Origin: DAIPJH01 sp036770365
GTDB taxonomy: Bacteria > Pseudomonadota > Alphaproteobacteria > Rickettsiales > UBA998
Direction: 5' to 3'
Length of the DNA: 64,000 bases
Assembly (NCBI GenBank): GCA_036770365.1
Contig: DAIPJH010000001.1
Coordinates: 186,001-250,000 of the forward strand
A model generated the notes under the pieces. That model was not told the DNA's origin and searched no databases. It worked only from the letters and a program-made list of their open reading frames with translations. The stretch's first letter is position 1. Each line of letters opens with the position of its first letter. The translations under genes were made by a program, and so were the position numbers. This document shows, piece after piece, positions 25,179-33,224 of the stretch.

Positions 25179-26315
25179 ATGTTTCAAACTATTGCAATCA
25201 TCGGGCTTGGGCTGATTGGATCATCACTCGCGCATGACATTCGCGCCCATAAACTTACGCACCGTGTCATTGGGATCGACCCTTTGCAAGCTAACGGTGA
25301 TTTACTTCTGACCAAGGGGCTGATTCATGAAAGTCATAGTGCAATTGCAAACGTGAAAACGCTGTGTGATTTAGTAATTATCGCAAGCCCGCCGAGCAGT
25401 TTTGAGGCAGTTGCTAAACTCCTCCCTCCCTTACTTACCAAAGGCGCGTTGGTGATGGATGTCGGCTCAATCAAAACCCATGCAATAGAAGCGATTGCAC
25501 CCTATATTCCTGAAGACGCAACTTTTATTCCAGCTCACCCCATCGCAGGCAAAGCCGAAAGTGGTGCGCTGGCAGGCGAGGAAGGTTTATTTGAAAACAA
25601 GCGCATCATCCTCACACCCTATAAAGAAATTGATGAAAAAATCATCACACAGGCACTAGATTTTTGGCAAGGTATTGGCGGTGCGTGTGAGATTATGGAT
25701 GCGGCCAAGCATGACCAGATTTATGCCCATGTTTCGCATTTACCGCAGATGGTGGCGTTTGCTTCTTGCCTAACGCTGAACGAAATTCCACGCATGGCCG
25801 TACAGACAAAAAACATCAGTAACTTTCTACGTCTTGGTGCATCTTCACCTGCACTATGGGCTGATATTGCATCGCACAATCGCGCTCCGATTTATGATGC
25901 CCTCCATACGTTTTTATACCTGCTCAATCACATGATCGCTGAGCTAGAATCAGGCTCAAATCTCGAAGAACCCACACGCGAGGCAAAGGACGCCGCGTTG
26001 ACCTTACTGCCACGCATCATCGCTTCATTAGTTATCAGCACCGTGATTATGTTTGAGAAAAAACAAGATATTAAAGCAATTATGTATGCAGGCACAGGCT
26101 TTGCCGACATCACCGCCCCCGCCATCGAACCACCCGAAAGCGATATCGAACGTATCAGCGGGGCATACACCCAAGTCGCACACATGCTGAAAATCTACGA
26201 AAACCATTTCCGTACCCTCTTTTTACAGCTTGAGCGCGGTGAAACACAAGCACTGTTTGAGAGCATGTTAGAAGCAAACTTAGCGCATAAGCATTTGGTT
26301 CAGACGTTGCATTAA
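25179..26315 (+). CDS. tyrA: prephenate/arogenate dehydrogenase family protein, extended
   Basis: 378 residues from ATG 25179 (an ATG four codons upstream is possible). The N-terminal Rossmann domain has IIGLGLIGSSLAHDI, and the active-site region PAHPIAGKAESGAL matches TyrA. Usual length is about 300; here the C-terminal helical part continues for some 85 residues. The extension includes MYAGTGFADITAP, which repeats the family signature already present in the diverged form NFLRLGASSPALWADI. TyrA makes hydroxyphenylpyruvate or tyrosine from prephenate or arogenate. It follows hisC, with the iron cassette in between. Confidence 0.85.
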   Translation: MFQTIAIIGLGLIGSSLAHDIRAHKLTHRVIGIDPLQANGDLLLTKGLIHESHSAIANVKTLCDLVIIASPPSSFEAVAKLLPPLLTKGALVMDVGSIKTHAIEAIAPYIPEDATFIPAHPIAGKAESGALAGEEGLFENKRIILTPYKEIDEKIITQALDFWQGIGGACEIMDAAKHDQIYAHVSHLPQMVAFASCLTLNEIPRMAVQTKNISNFLRLGASSPALWADIASHNRAPIYDALHTFLYLLNHMIAELESGSNLEEPTREAKDAALTLLPRIIASLVISTVIMFEKKQDIKAIMYAGTGFADITAPAIEPPESDIERISGAYTQVAHMLKIYENHFRTLFLQLERGETQALFESMLEANLAHKHLVQTLH

Positions 26316-26372
26316 AGATTATTTTCCGCTATTGCACATACCAATCTCAAAAATAAAAATAAGGAAAAAGCC

Positions 26373-27269
26373 ATGAAAGGTATTATTCTCGCTGGCGGTG
26401 CGGGTACGCGCTTGATGCCACTGACTGCGACGATCAGCAAACAAATCTTGCCTGTGTATGATAAGCCGACGATTTATTATCCATTGTCACTGTTGATGCT
26501 GGCGGGGATTCGTGAGATTTTGATAATCTCAACACCGCGTGATCTGCCTATGATTCGCAGCTTACTTAGTGATGGCAAAGAGATGGGCTTAGAGATTTCT
26601 TACGCCGAACAACCAAGCCCCGACGGTATCGCGCAGGCGTTTATCATTGGTGAAAAATTCATTGGTAAAGACCCTGTCGCACTCGTGCTGGGTGATAATA
26701 TTTTTTATGGTCATAATGTTTCGGAAAAATTAGAGCGCGTTGCAACCACCTTGACCTCTGGCGCAACCGTGTTTGCCTACCATGTTCATGACCCTGAGCG
26801 TTACGGCGTGGTAGAGTTTAACGCGAGTGGCAAAGCAATTTCGATTGAAGAAAAGCCAAAGCAGCCCAAGTCACAATGGGCGGTTACAGGTTTGTATTTT
26901 TACGATAATAAGGTAGTAGAAATTGCCAAAAACCTCAAGCCTTCGGCGCGTGGTGAGTTGGAAATTACTGACGTCAATAAAGCCTACCTCGAAGCGGATT
27001 CGCTCAATGTCGAACTATTTGGACGCGGTGTGGCATGGCTGGATACGGGGACGTTTGAATCCCTGCTTTCTGCGGCGCAATTTGTGCAAACGATTGAAGC
27101 ACGTCAGGGCTTAAAAATTGCGTGTATTGAAGAAATTGCATGGCGCAAGGGCTACATTAACAAAGACCAGCTTTTAAAATTAGCTGAAAAAACGGGTAAG
27201 AGTGAATATGGTCAGTATTTGCGCCGTGTTGCGACGGAAAAACAGGTAGGCTTTGATGTTCCTGCGTAA
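26373..27269 (+). CDS. rfbA: glucose-1-phosphate thymidylyltransferase
   Basis: 298 residues, the RmlA length: nucleotide-binding GIILAGGAGTRLMPLT, catalytic region SKQILPVYDKPTIYYPL, LGDNIFYG, YGVVEFNASGKAISIEEKP and GVAWLDTGTFESLL. It forms dTDP-glucose from glucose-1-phosphate and dTTP, the first step to dTDP-L-rhamnose. AAGGA precedes the start. rfbD follows after 13 bases and rfbC after that; rfbB, the 4,6-dehydratase needed for step two, is not in the window. Confidence 0.95.
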   Translation: MKGIILAGGAGTRLMPLTATISKQILPVYDKPTIYYPLSLLMLAGIREILIISTPRDLPMIRSLLSDGKEMGLEISYAEQPSPDGIAQAFIIGEKFIGKDPVALVLGDNIFYGHNVSEKLERVATTLTSGATVFAYHVHDPERYGVVEFNASGKAISIEEKPKQPKSQWAVTGLYFYDNKVVEIAKNLKPSARGELEITDVNKAYLEADSLNVELFGRGVAWLDTGTFESLLSAAQFVQTIEARQGLKIACIEEIAWRKGYINKDQLLKLAEKTGKSEYGQYLRRVATEKQVGFDVPA

Positions 27270-27282
27270 GGTGATGAATGCG

Positions 27283-28170
27283 ATGCAAACACGCACAAAA
27301 TTTCTGATTCTTGGGGCGAATGGCCAGGTTGGGCAAGCCCTCAATGCTGCGATAGAAAATCCGAATGTCGTGATTTTGGGACGTGAGCAGGCGGATTTTT
27401 CTAAGCCTAAAACACTTTATGATGTGATTGCAGCAATTAACCCTGAATATATTTTTAATGCAGTAGCTTATACAGCAGTGGACAAAACAGAAACAGAGGA
27501 AACGCTCGCGTATACCATCAACGCGGAGGCGGTACGCGTATTGGCGCACTATGCGAAGGAGAAAGACATTCCTTTGGTGCATTATTCCACCGATTATGTC
27601 TTTGACGGAAAAGGCGAGAATGCTCGCAAGGAGGATGCACCTACTGCTCCGTTAAATGCTTATGGTCGTACCAAACTAGCTGGTGAAGAAGCCATCAAGG
27701 ACGTGGGCTGCAAGCACCTGATTTTCCGCACGTCGTGGGTCTATGATGCGTATGGCAAAAACTTCCTCAATACCATGCTAAAACTCGGTGCAGAGCGCGA
27801 AGAACTACGTGTGGTAGCAGATCAGATCGGCGCACCGACTTACGCACCACATATCGCCGACGCCTCACTCAAAGCACTGAAAAACGCAATAAATATGCCC
27901 GAATTTCCCTCAGGCATTTACCATCTATGCAACGCTGGTGAAACCTCATGGCATGGCTTTGCTGAAGCGATTTTTGCAGGTGCGAAAAAGCATGGTGCAG
28001 AACTAAAAGTGCAGCGTGTCCTACCTATTCCCGCCTGCGACTATCCAACTCCCGCAGCCCGCCCCGCAAACTCTCGACTTGATTGCGGCAAGCTGCGTGA
28101 CATACTCAACGTAACTTTACCAAATTGGCAGATAGGGCTAGAGGATGCATTGGATGAAATAACATTCTAA
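27283..28170 (+). CDS. rfbD: dTDP-4-dehydrorhamnose reductase
   Basis: 295 residues from ATG 27283, chosen because AAGGTG lies about nine bases upstream; earlier TTG, GTG and ATG codons in frame overlap the rfbA end. The NAD(P) site ILGANGQVGQAL, the catalytic pair in YSTDYVFDGKG and YGRTKLAGEEA, and IFRTSWVYDAYGKNF are all RmlD features. It performs the last step of dTDP-L-rhamnose synthesis. Part of the rfbADC cluster. Confidence 0.94.
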   Translation: MQTRTKFLILGANGQVGQALNAAIENPNVVILGREQADFSKPKTLYDVIAAINPEYIFNAVAYTAVDKTETEETLAYTINAEAVRVLAHYAKEKDIPLVHYSTDYVFDGKGENARKEDAPTAPLNAYGRTKLAGEEAIKDVGCKHLIFRTSWVYDAYGKNFLNTMLKLGAEREELRVVADQIGAPTYAPHIADASLKALKNAINMPEFPSGIYHLCNAGETSWHGFAEAIFAGAKKHGAELKVQRVLPIPACDYPTPAARPANSRLDCGKLRDILNVTLPNWQIGLEDALDEITF

Positions 28171-28214
28171 CCTGTTATTTCAGCAAAAATTTGAATTAAA
28201 TGTATAATTCTGAG

Positions 28215-28234
28215 ATGCCAGCTTTTATTGGCAT
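28215..28234. repeat. partial REP-like hairpin
   Basis: ATGCCA and TGGCAT flank eight bases (GCTTTTAT), and GAC follows. It resembles one half of the REP-like element at 30590-30660, here degenerate, and lies in the rfbD-rfbC gap. Confidence 0.4.
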
Positions 28235-28254
28235 GACCACAAAATGAGGAAAAT

Positions 28255-28806
28255 ATGAAACTACGTGAATGCCCAATTGAAGGTTTGAAAGTGATTGAGC
28301 TAACTGTGCATGGTGATGCACGCGGTTTTTTTGTCGAGCGTTATCACCGTGAAAAGCTCAAAGATTTAGGCTTAGACATCGATTTTGTGCAGGATAATCA
28401 TTCACGTTCTGCGCCGAATATTTTACGCGGGCTGCACTATCAACATACGCCACCGCAAGGAAAATTAGTCGGTGTGACACGCGGCGCAGTGTGGGACGTG
28501 GCGGTCGATATTCGTCCAAACTCACCAACCTACGGTCGGTATCATGGCGTAGAACTCACAGGTGAAAACGGTGTGTTGTTCTGGATTCCTGCGGGCTTCG
28601 CGCATGGTTTTTGTGTACTTGGTGATGAACCTGTGGATATGCTTTATAAAGTCAGCGGACTCTATTCACAAGCAGGTGAAGGCGGAATTCGCTATGATGA
28701 CCCTGTACTCGGCATCGATTGGCCGATTAAAAATCCGCTAATTTCTGCACGTGATGAAGGGTTGATGAGCTTTGCAGAGTACAAACAAAATCCACCAAGA
28801 TGGTAA
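28255..28806 (+). CDS. rfbC: dTDP-4-dehydrorhamnose 3,5-epimerase
   Basis: 183 residues with the cupin fold of RmlC: DARGFFVERYH, FVQDNHSRSAPNILRGLHYQ with the catalytic His in GLHYQ, GAVWDVAVDIRP, and IPAGFAHGFCVLGD. It epimerises C3 and C5 of the dTDP-4-keto sugar. AATGAGGAAAAT provides the ribosome site. Third gene of the rhamnose set; the following glycosyltransferase looks like the user of dTDP-rhamnose. Confidence 0.95.
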   Translation: MKLRECPIEGLKVIELTVHGDARGFFVERYHREKLKDLGLDIDFVQDNHSRSAPNILRGLHYQHTPPQGKLVGVTRGAVWDVAVDIRPNSPTYGRYHGVELTGENGVLFWIPAGFAHGFCVLGDEPVDMLYKVSGLYSQAGEGGIRYDDPVLGIDWPIKNPLISARDEGLMSFAEYKQNPPRW

Positions 28807-28876
28807 TTCAGTAACCTGTAACCAGTGACCAGTTTTTTCTGGGTACTGCCTACCTACTAACAACTGGACACTAAGC

Positions 28877-29662
28877 ATGTACATCGTTACCGCCTGTATC
28901 GTTACCTACCATTCACCCATTGAAGAAGTTGCTGCAGCTGTAGCATCGTTTTATGACACTAGCCTTAAGGTCCATCTCATCATTGTCGATAATGCTTCAG
29001 GTGAGGAGTATGTCACTAGGCTTAGAACCACTGTCGATAGCCGCGCAGAGGTCATTGTTGCTCCGCACAACAAAGGATTCGGTTATGGCAATAATATTGG
29101 TATTTCACGTTCCCCCACCACGCAGTATTTTCTCCTGTTAAATCCTGACGTAGTGATTCATAAGGGTACACTGGAAACACTCAAAACCTATATGGATACC
29201 TATACTGATGTCGGCGTATGCACCCCAAAAGTGCTGTATGAAGATGGCACATTACAACCACTTAACAAACGCCGCCCAACAGTGTTTGATTTATTTGCGC
29301 GTCGTTTTTTACCTACTTATATGCAGCGTGTTCCTGCCATTCAAAAGCGCATGGATGCTTATATGATGCTTGATATTGGTTATGATCATGAAGTCGATGT
29401 GCCGTTTATGACGGGATGTTTTATGTTCTTCCGTAAAAGCATTTTAGACCGTGTCGGCGGATTTGATGAACGCTATTTTATGTATTTAGAAGATGCTGAT
29501 TTGACGCACCGCACAACAGCAATTGCGCGAGCTGTATATATCCCTCACGCCACCATCATGCACCGCTGGAAACGTGGCTCACATAAATCATGGAAACTGT
29601 TTCTGGTCATGCTACATTCAATGTGGATTTATTTTAACACCTATGGATGGCAGGCATGGTAA
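28877..29662 (+). CDS. family 2 glycosyltransferase (rhamnosyltransferase-like)
   Basis: 261 residues of GT2 fold: ACIVTYHSPIEEV, LIIVDNASGEEY, NKGFGYGNNIGI, the metal-binding LLLNPDVVI and the acceptor-side GGFDERYFMYLEDADLTHR. This is the WbbL/rhamnosyltransferase-like subgroup. With rfbADC upstream, transfer of rhamnose to a lipid-linked glycan at the cytoplasmic face is likely. Its stop overlaps the next gene (epimerase) by seven bases. Confidence 0.88.
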   Translation: MYIVTACIVTYHSPIEEVAAAVASFYDTSLKVHLIIVDNASGEEYVTRLRTTVDSRAEVIVAPHNKGFGYGNNIGISRSPTTQYFLLLNPDVVIHKGTLETLKTYMDTYTDVGVCTPKVLYEDGTLQPLNKRRPTVFDLFARRFLPTYMQRVPAIQKRMDAYMMLDIGYDHEVDVPFMTGCFMFFRKSILDRVGGFDERYFMYLEDADLTHRTTAIARAVYIPHATIMHRWKRGSHKSWKLFLVMLHSMWIYFNTYGWQAW

Positions 29663-30582
29663 AGCGCGTTTTAGTCACAGGTGCAGATGGATTTATTGGC
29701 TCTGCACTTTGCCCCTTGCTAGAATCGCAAGGCATCGAAATAGTGAAAGCCACGCGAAAAACTGCGGGCGACTTCAATAAAACAATTGACTGGACACCGT
29801 TGCTTAAAGATGTCGATGGCGTCGTGCATCTGGCAGCACGCGTGCATGTACTTCGAGAAAACACAAGCCTACCACTCGAGCGTTTTCGCCAAATCAATGT
29901 GGAAGCTACTCGCCAACTTGCACAGCAAGCAGCAAAAGCAGGCGTCAAACGCTTTGTTTTTGCAAGCACGATTGGAGTACTTGGCATCAAAACTAATGGT
30001 CATCCTTTTACCGAAGCGGATACCCCTAACCCATGCAATGAATATGCGCAAAGCAAATGGGAAGCGGAGCAGATGCTCACTGCACTCTCTGCTCACACGG
30101 ATATGGAAGTCACCACCATTCGACCTCCTCTGGTGTACGGTGCAGGTGTAAAGGCTAACTTTTATATGCTGATGCGTGCTGTGGATATGCACCTACCATT
30201 ACCGCTTGCTTGCGTTAAAAATAAACGCGACATTGTCTATGTGGGTAATCTCGTCGATGCTATTTACCAATGCTTGACACACCCCAAAGCGGCAGGGGAA
30301 ACTTTTGTGATTGCCGACGGCGAAACCTTTTCGACGCCAGACCTTATTCGTTCTATAGGTAACCACATGAATAATCATGCATTATTACTGCCAATCCCTG
30401 TTAGCTTGCTTAATTTTGGCGGTATATTGCTCAAACAATCCGCAATGATTCATCGCCTCACAGACTCTTTAGAAGTCAACGCCAGTCATCTACGCACCAC
30501 ACTCGGCTGGAAACCACCATTTAGCTTTGAAGAAGGGCTTGCACAAACAGTGGCATGGTTTATAGAAGAGAGAAGGAAATAA
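29656..30582 (+). CDS. NAD-dependent sugar epimerase/dehydratase
   Basis: 308 residues from ATG 29656 (an ATG three codons earlier is also in frame). Short-chain extended SDR: VLVTGADGFIGSALCPLLE, VVHLAARVHV, FVFASTIGVLG, and the catalytic YAQSKWEAE Tyr-Lys pair. It resembles the UDP-sugar 4-epimerase/reductase group found beside glycosyltransferases of O-antigen clusters. The exact sugar is not determinable. Overlaps the glycosyltransferase end, so probably translationally coupled. Confidence 0.85.
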   Translation: MVKRVLVTGADGFIGSALCPLLESQGIEIVKATRKTAGDFNKTIDWTPLLKDVDGVVHLAARVHVLRENTSLPLERFRQINVEATRQLAQQAAKAGVKRFVFASTIGVLGIKTNGHPFTEADTPNPCNEYAQSKWEAEQMLTALSAHTDMEVTTIRPPLVYGAGVKANFYMLMRAVDMHLPLPLACVKNKRDIVYVGNLVDAIYQCLTHPKAAGETFVIADGETFSTPDLIRSIGNHMNNHALLLPIPVSLLNFGGILLKQSAMIHRLTDSLEVNASHLRTTLGWKPPFSFEEGLAQTVAWFIEERRK

Positions 30583-30589
30583 ACTTATC

Positions 30590-30660
30590 TTGTCATGCCA
30601 GCGCAGGCTGGCATAGCACCATATTTAATTTGGATTCCAGCTTTCACTGGAATGACAAAA
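30590..30660. repeat. REP-like double-hairpin element
   Basis: ATGCCAGC-GCAG-GCTGGCAT (30595-30614) and ATTCCAG-CTTTCA-CTGGAAT (30634-30653) form two hairpins. The outer ends TTGTCAT and ATGACAA are also complementary. This is the layout of bacterial REP/BIME elements. It lies between the epimerase and aminotransferase genes. Confidence 0.7.
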
Positions 30661-30676
30661 ATAAAAGGAAAAATTT

Positions 30677-31543
30677 GTGTCGCGCACCGTGTACGTTAAT
30701 GGTCATTATCTTCCTTCAAAACACGCTCAGGTCTCGATGTGGGATCGTGGTTATCAGCTTGCAGATGGCGTGTATGAAGTGATTATTTTCTTTAATCGTA
30801 AGTTTTTAGATGAAGATTTACACTTAGCTCGCCTCAAGCGTTCGTTAGAGATTTTACGGATTCCCGCACCGATGGATGAGCGCGCACTACGCCTCGTGAT
30901 GCGTGAAATGGTGCAGCGCAACCCATTTAATGATGGCAGTATTTACCTGCAAATTACCCGCGGCGTAGCAAAGCGTGCGCACCCTTTCCCCAAGCATCCT
31001 GTTCCTTCACTAACGATGGCAGTATTTGGCGCAAAACAGCCTTACTCAAAAGAAGTGACTGAAGGAATCCGTGTGGTGACTACGCCTGATATTCGCTGGC
31101 AACACTGTGATATTAAATCTATTTCTTTGCTGCCTAATGCGCTTGCCAATCAATACGCCGTCGAGCAGGGAACACGCGAAGTGTTCCTCATCAACCGTGA
31201 AGGCTTCATCACCGAAGGCTCACACTCTAACGCCTATATGGTTACCAAAGACGGTGTCTTGCTAACCCACCCAGCTAATGATTTCATCCTCAACGGTGTA
31301 CGCCGCATCAATGTACTACGCCTCTGCAAAGAGCTTGGTATTCCTTATGAAGAGCGCATGTTTACACTCGAAGAACTCTATAACGGCGCGGAAGCCTTCA
31401 TGACCAGCGCGAACACCAATATCTTACCCGTGGTGAAAGTTAATGACACCGTGATAGGAAACGGCAAACCATCGCCTATTACCTTGAAATTGCTTGAGGC
31501 TTATAAAGAACATGTGTTTAAACAAACTGGAAAAAGATTATAA
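30677..31543 (+). CDS. dat: D-amino-acid aminotransferase
   Basis: 288 residues of PLP fold type IV, from GTG 30677 with AAGGA upstream. Visible are NGHYLPSKHAQVSMWDRGYQ, the PLP Lys in CDIKSISLLPNALANQ, EVFLINREGFITEGSHSN and EAFMTSANTNILPV. The family swaps amino groups between D-amino acids and keto acids, giving D-Glu/D-Ala for peptidoglycan; branched-chain aminotransferase activity is a less likely alternative. It precedes a HAD phosphatase gene by 70 bases. Confidence 0.88.
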   Translation: MSRTVYVNGHYLPSKHAQVSMWDRGYQLADGVYEVIIFFNRKFLDEDLHLARLKRSLEILRIPAPMDERALRLVMREMVQRNPFNDGSIYLQITRGVAKRAHPFPKHPVPSLTMAVFGAKQPYSKEVTEGIRVVTTPDIRWQHCDIKSISLLPNALANQYAVEQGTREVFLINREGFITEGSHSNAYMVTKDGVLLTHPANDFILNGVRRINVLRLCKELGIPYEERMFTLEELYNGAEAFMTSANTNILPVVKVNDTVIGNGKPSPITLKLLEAYKEHVFKQTGKRL

Positions 31544-31613
31544 CGTCATACGTCCTTAGTCATTCGTCACGAATATTCCTTGCGAAAGACTAACGACTAA
31601 CAACGAGGCATTC

Positions 31614-32270
31614 ATGACCCTTCCCCGCCCCTCCGCTATTCTTTTTGATTGGGATAATACCCTTGTGGATACATGGCCTGTCATCCACCGTGCGCTGCAT
31701 GATACCTTCACTCATTTTAACCGTACCCCGTGGACGCTTGAAGAAGTAAAAGAGCGCGTGGCGAAGTCGATGCGTGATTCCTTCCCTGTGCTATTTGGCG
31801 ATAAATGGCAAGAGGCGGGTGATATTTATGTAAATCAATATCGTAGCTACAATATTTCGATGTTGCACCCGCTACCTGATACGCTAATAATGCTTGAAAA
31901 ACTCAAAGAAGCAGGAATTCCCATTGGTGTTGTCAGCAACAAAAAATCATTTACACTTAATGGTGAAATTGACCATCTCGGCTGGCGACATTTCTTCGGT
32001 GGAATTGTTGGTTCGGACGATGCAGAACATGACAAACCACACCGCGCCCCCGTCGACTTAGCCTTACAAAAACTAGGGCTTCCTGCGTCTTCAGATATAT
32101 GGTTTGTTGGTGATAGCCATGTTGACCTAGAAGTCGCCAATAACTGCGACATGATCGCCATTTTATATGGTGATGAAGCCAAACCAGAAGCACCCAACCT
32201 ATTTAAGAACGCACCCTTCCATCAGCATATACTCACACATCAAGATTTGCTAAGACTTTTAAAAATATAG
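31614..32270 (+). CDS. HAD-family hydrolase (phosphoglycolate phosphatase-like)
   Basis: 218 residues with HAD motif I FDWDNTLVDTW, motif II VVSNKKS, motif III Lys in DKPHRAP and motif IV IWFVGDSHVDLEVA. The helical cap between motifs I and II fits the Gph/phosphoglycolate phosphatase subgroup. Substrate not determinable. GAGG precedes the ATG. It ends the block of glycan and amino-acid genes; a repeat copy and a terminator follow. Confidence 0.88.
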   Translation: MTLPRPSAILFDWDNTLVDTWPVIHRALHDTFTHFNRTPWTLEEVKERVAKSMRDSFPVLFGDKWQEAGDIYVNQYRSYNISMLHPLPDTLIMLEKLKEAGIPIGVVSNKKSFTLNGEIDHLGWRHFFGGIVGSDDAEHDKPHRAPVDLALQKLGLPASSDIWFVGDSHVDLEVANNCDMIAILYGDEAKPEAPNLFKNAPFHQHILTHQDLLRLLKI

Positions 32271-32313
32271 CTCACCTATACTCATTCGAGGTAGTAAAAC
32301 CTCCATAGTAACA

Positions 32314-32347
32314 CCTACATGAGCCAATGCCCGACGATAGGGAAAAC
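32314..32347. repeat. 34-base dispersed repeat, copy 1
   Basis: Begins CCTACATGAGCCAA and ends GGAAAAC. It aligns without gaps to 40412-40445 at 28 of 34 positions. Both copies sit at the 3' side of unrecognised minus-strand genes. Confidence 0.6.
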
Positions 32348-32365
32348 TTAAGTCAAGCGAGTATA

Positions 32366-32398
32366 AAAAAGGACGTCAGCAAAACTGTCGTCCTTTTT
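32366..32398. terminator. bidirectional intrinsic terminator
   Basis: AAAAAGGACG (32366-32375) and CGTCCTTTTT (32389-32398) are perfect 10-base arms with A/T tracts on both sides. It can end the HAD gene on the plus strand and the 32424-32825 gene on the minus strand. Confidence 0.8.
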
Positions 32399-32423
32399 CA
32401 TTCACTTCTGGAAGGAAGTTTCT

Positions 32424-32825
32424 CTACATGGCATGCCCAGCTTGTGGAGCTTGCGCAGCGACTCGATTTGCCCACCCTGCTTGTGCCGGCACTGCCTGTG
32501 ATAAGGACTGATTTAACCCACCTAATGCCTGCAACTGCTGCGCCACCACACTAGGATTTGCACCTTGTGGTGCTTGCGCAGCGGCAATAGCTGCCCCTTG
32601 TGGAAATTGATAATGCACCGCAGTATCATTAGCAGCATGCCCATGAGGATGAGCAATTGGCATATTATGAGCAGCGGCAAGATTAGCCTCTTTAAGCGCA
32701 GCAAGCTGGTGTTGAACATGATCATGATTTGCACCAGCAGGAGCATGTGCTTGCGTAATCGCCGTGCCATCCCCTACAGAAAAAATCAGTGAACCATCAC
32801 TATTAACCTGAACGGTTGTCGTCAT
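32424..32825 (-). CDS. Ala/Gln/His-rich protein with a tandem repeat
   Basis: 133 residues from the ATG at 32825, which has AGGAG six bases upstream; the ATG two codons earlier is too close to it. Two copies of a roughly 30-residue unit are visible, GTAITQAHAPAGANHDHV with QLAALKEANL and GAAIAAAQAPQGANPSVV with QLQALGGLNQ. No signal peptide or membrane segment. Low complexity and a tandem repeat suggest a structural or secreted accessory protein. Not recognised. Confidence 0.6.
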   Translation of the reverse strand: MTTTVQVNSDGSLIFSVGDGTAITQAHAPAGANHDHVQHQLAALKEANLAAAHNMPIAHPHGHAANDTAVHYQFPQGAAIAAAQAPQGANPSVVAQQLQALGGLNQSLSQAVPAQAGWANRVAAQAPQAGHAM

Positions 32826-32876
32826 AGACATCTCCTGTTCGTTTATTGTTTTTCTTCTTGTTCTTTACTGTACCAT

Positions 32877-33116
32877 TTATGCTGTCTGTTGTACAGAGCA
32901 AGGCAACTCGCTTGCCAACAAAATCACTTCCGCAAATTTAGGAGAGAAAAGCTTACTCAGCACCATGCGTCGGATAGAATCTTGAAAGGCTCGTTGTCGT
33001 TCACCTGTGAGCTGTGTATTGACGGTAATAGCACTCAGACCACCATCCGCTACAGGATTATTGCACAACACATAACCACCATCAAGAGGTTGAATATATT
33101 CGCTAGGATTAAACAT
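32877..33116 (-). CDS. small hypothetical protein
   Basis: 79 residues, start ATG 33116 with GGGT upstream. Sequence begins MFNPSEYIQPLDGGYVLC and has a helical C-terminal half (RRMVLSKLFSPKFAEVILLA). No recognisable domain. It lies upstream of the Ala/Gln/His-rich gene on the same strand with 51 bases between, so the two may be cotranscribed. Confidence 0.5.
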   Translation of the reverse strand: MFNPSEYIQPLDGGYVLCNNPVADGGLSAITVNTQLTGERQRAFQDSIRRMVLSKLFSPKFAEVILLASELPCSVQQTA

Positions 33117-33224
33117 GCGCGACCCTTTTTGTTAATGTGAACCATAATCATATGATGATTTTATCCTAGCACAAATCCCTCGTAGTGTTTATGACAGTTT
33201 TATGAAATTCTATCATGAGATATT

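Noticed and set aside
32327..32554. Short plus-strand frame beginning MPDDRENLSQ
   Set aside because: It spans an intrinsic terminator and the end of the opposite-strand gene, and it has no ribosome site.
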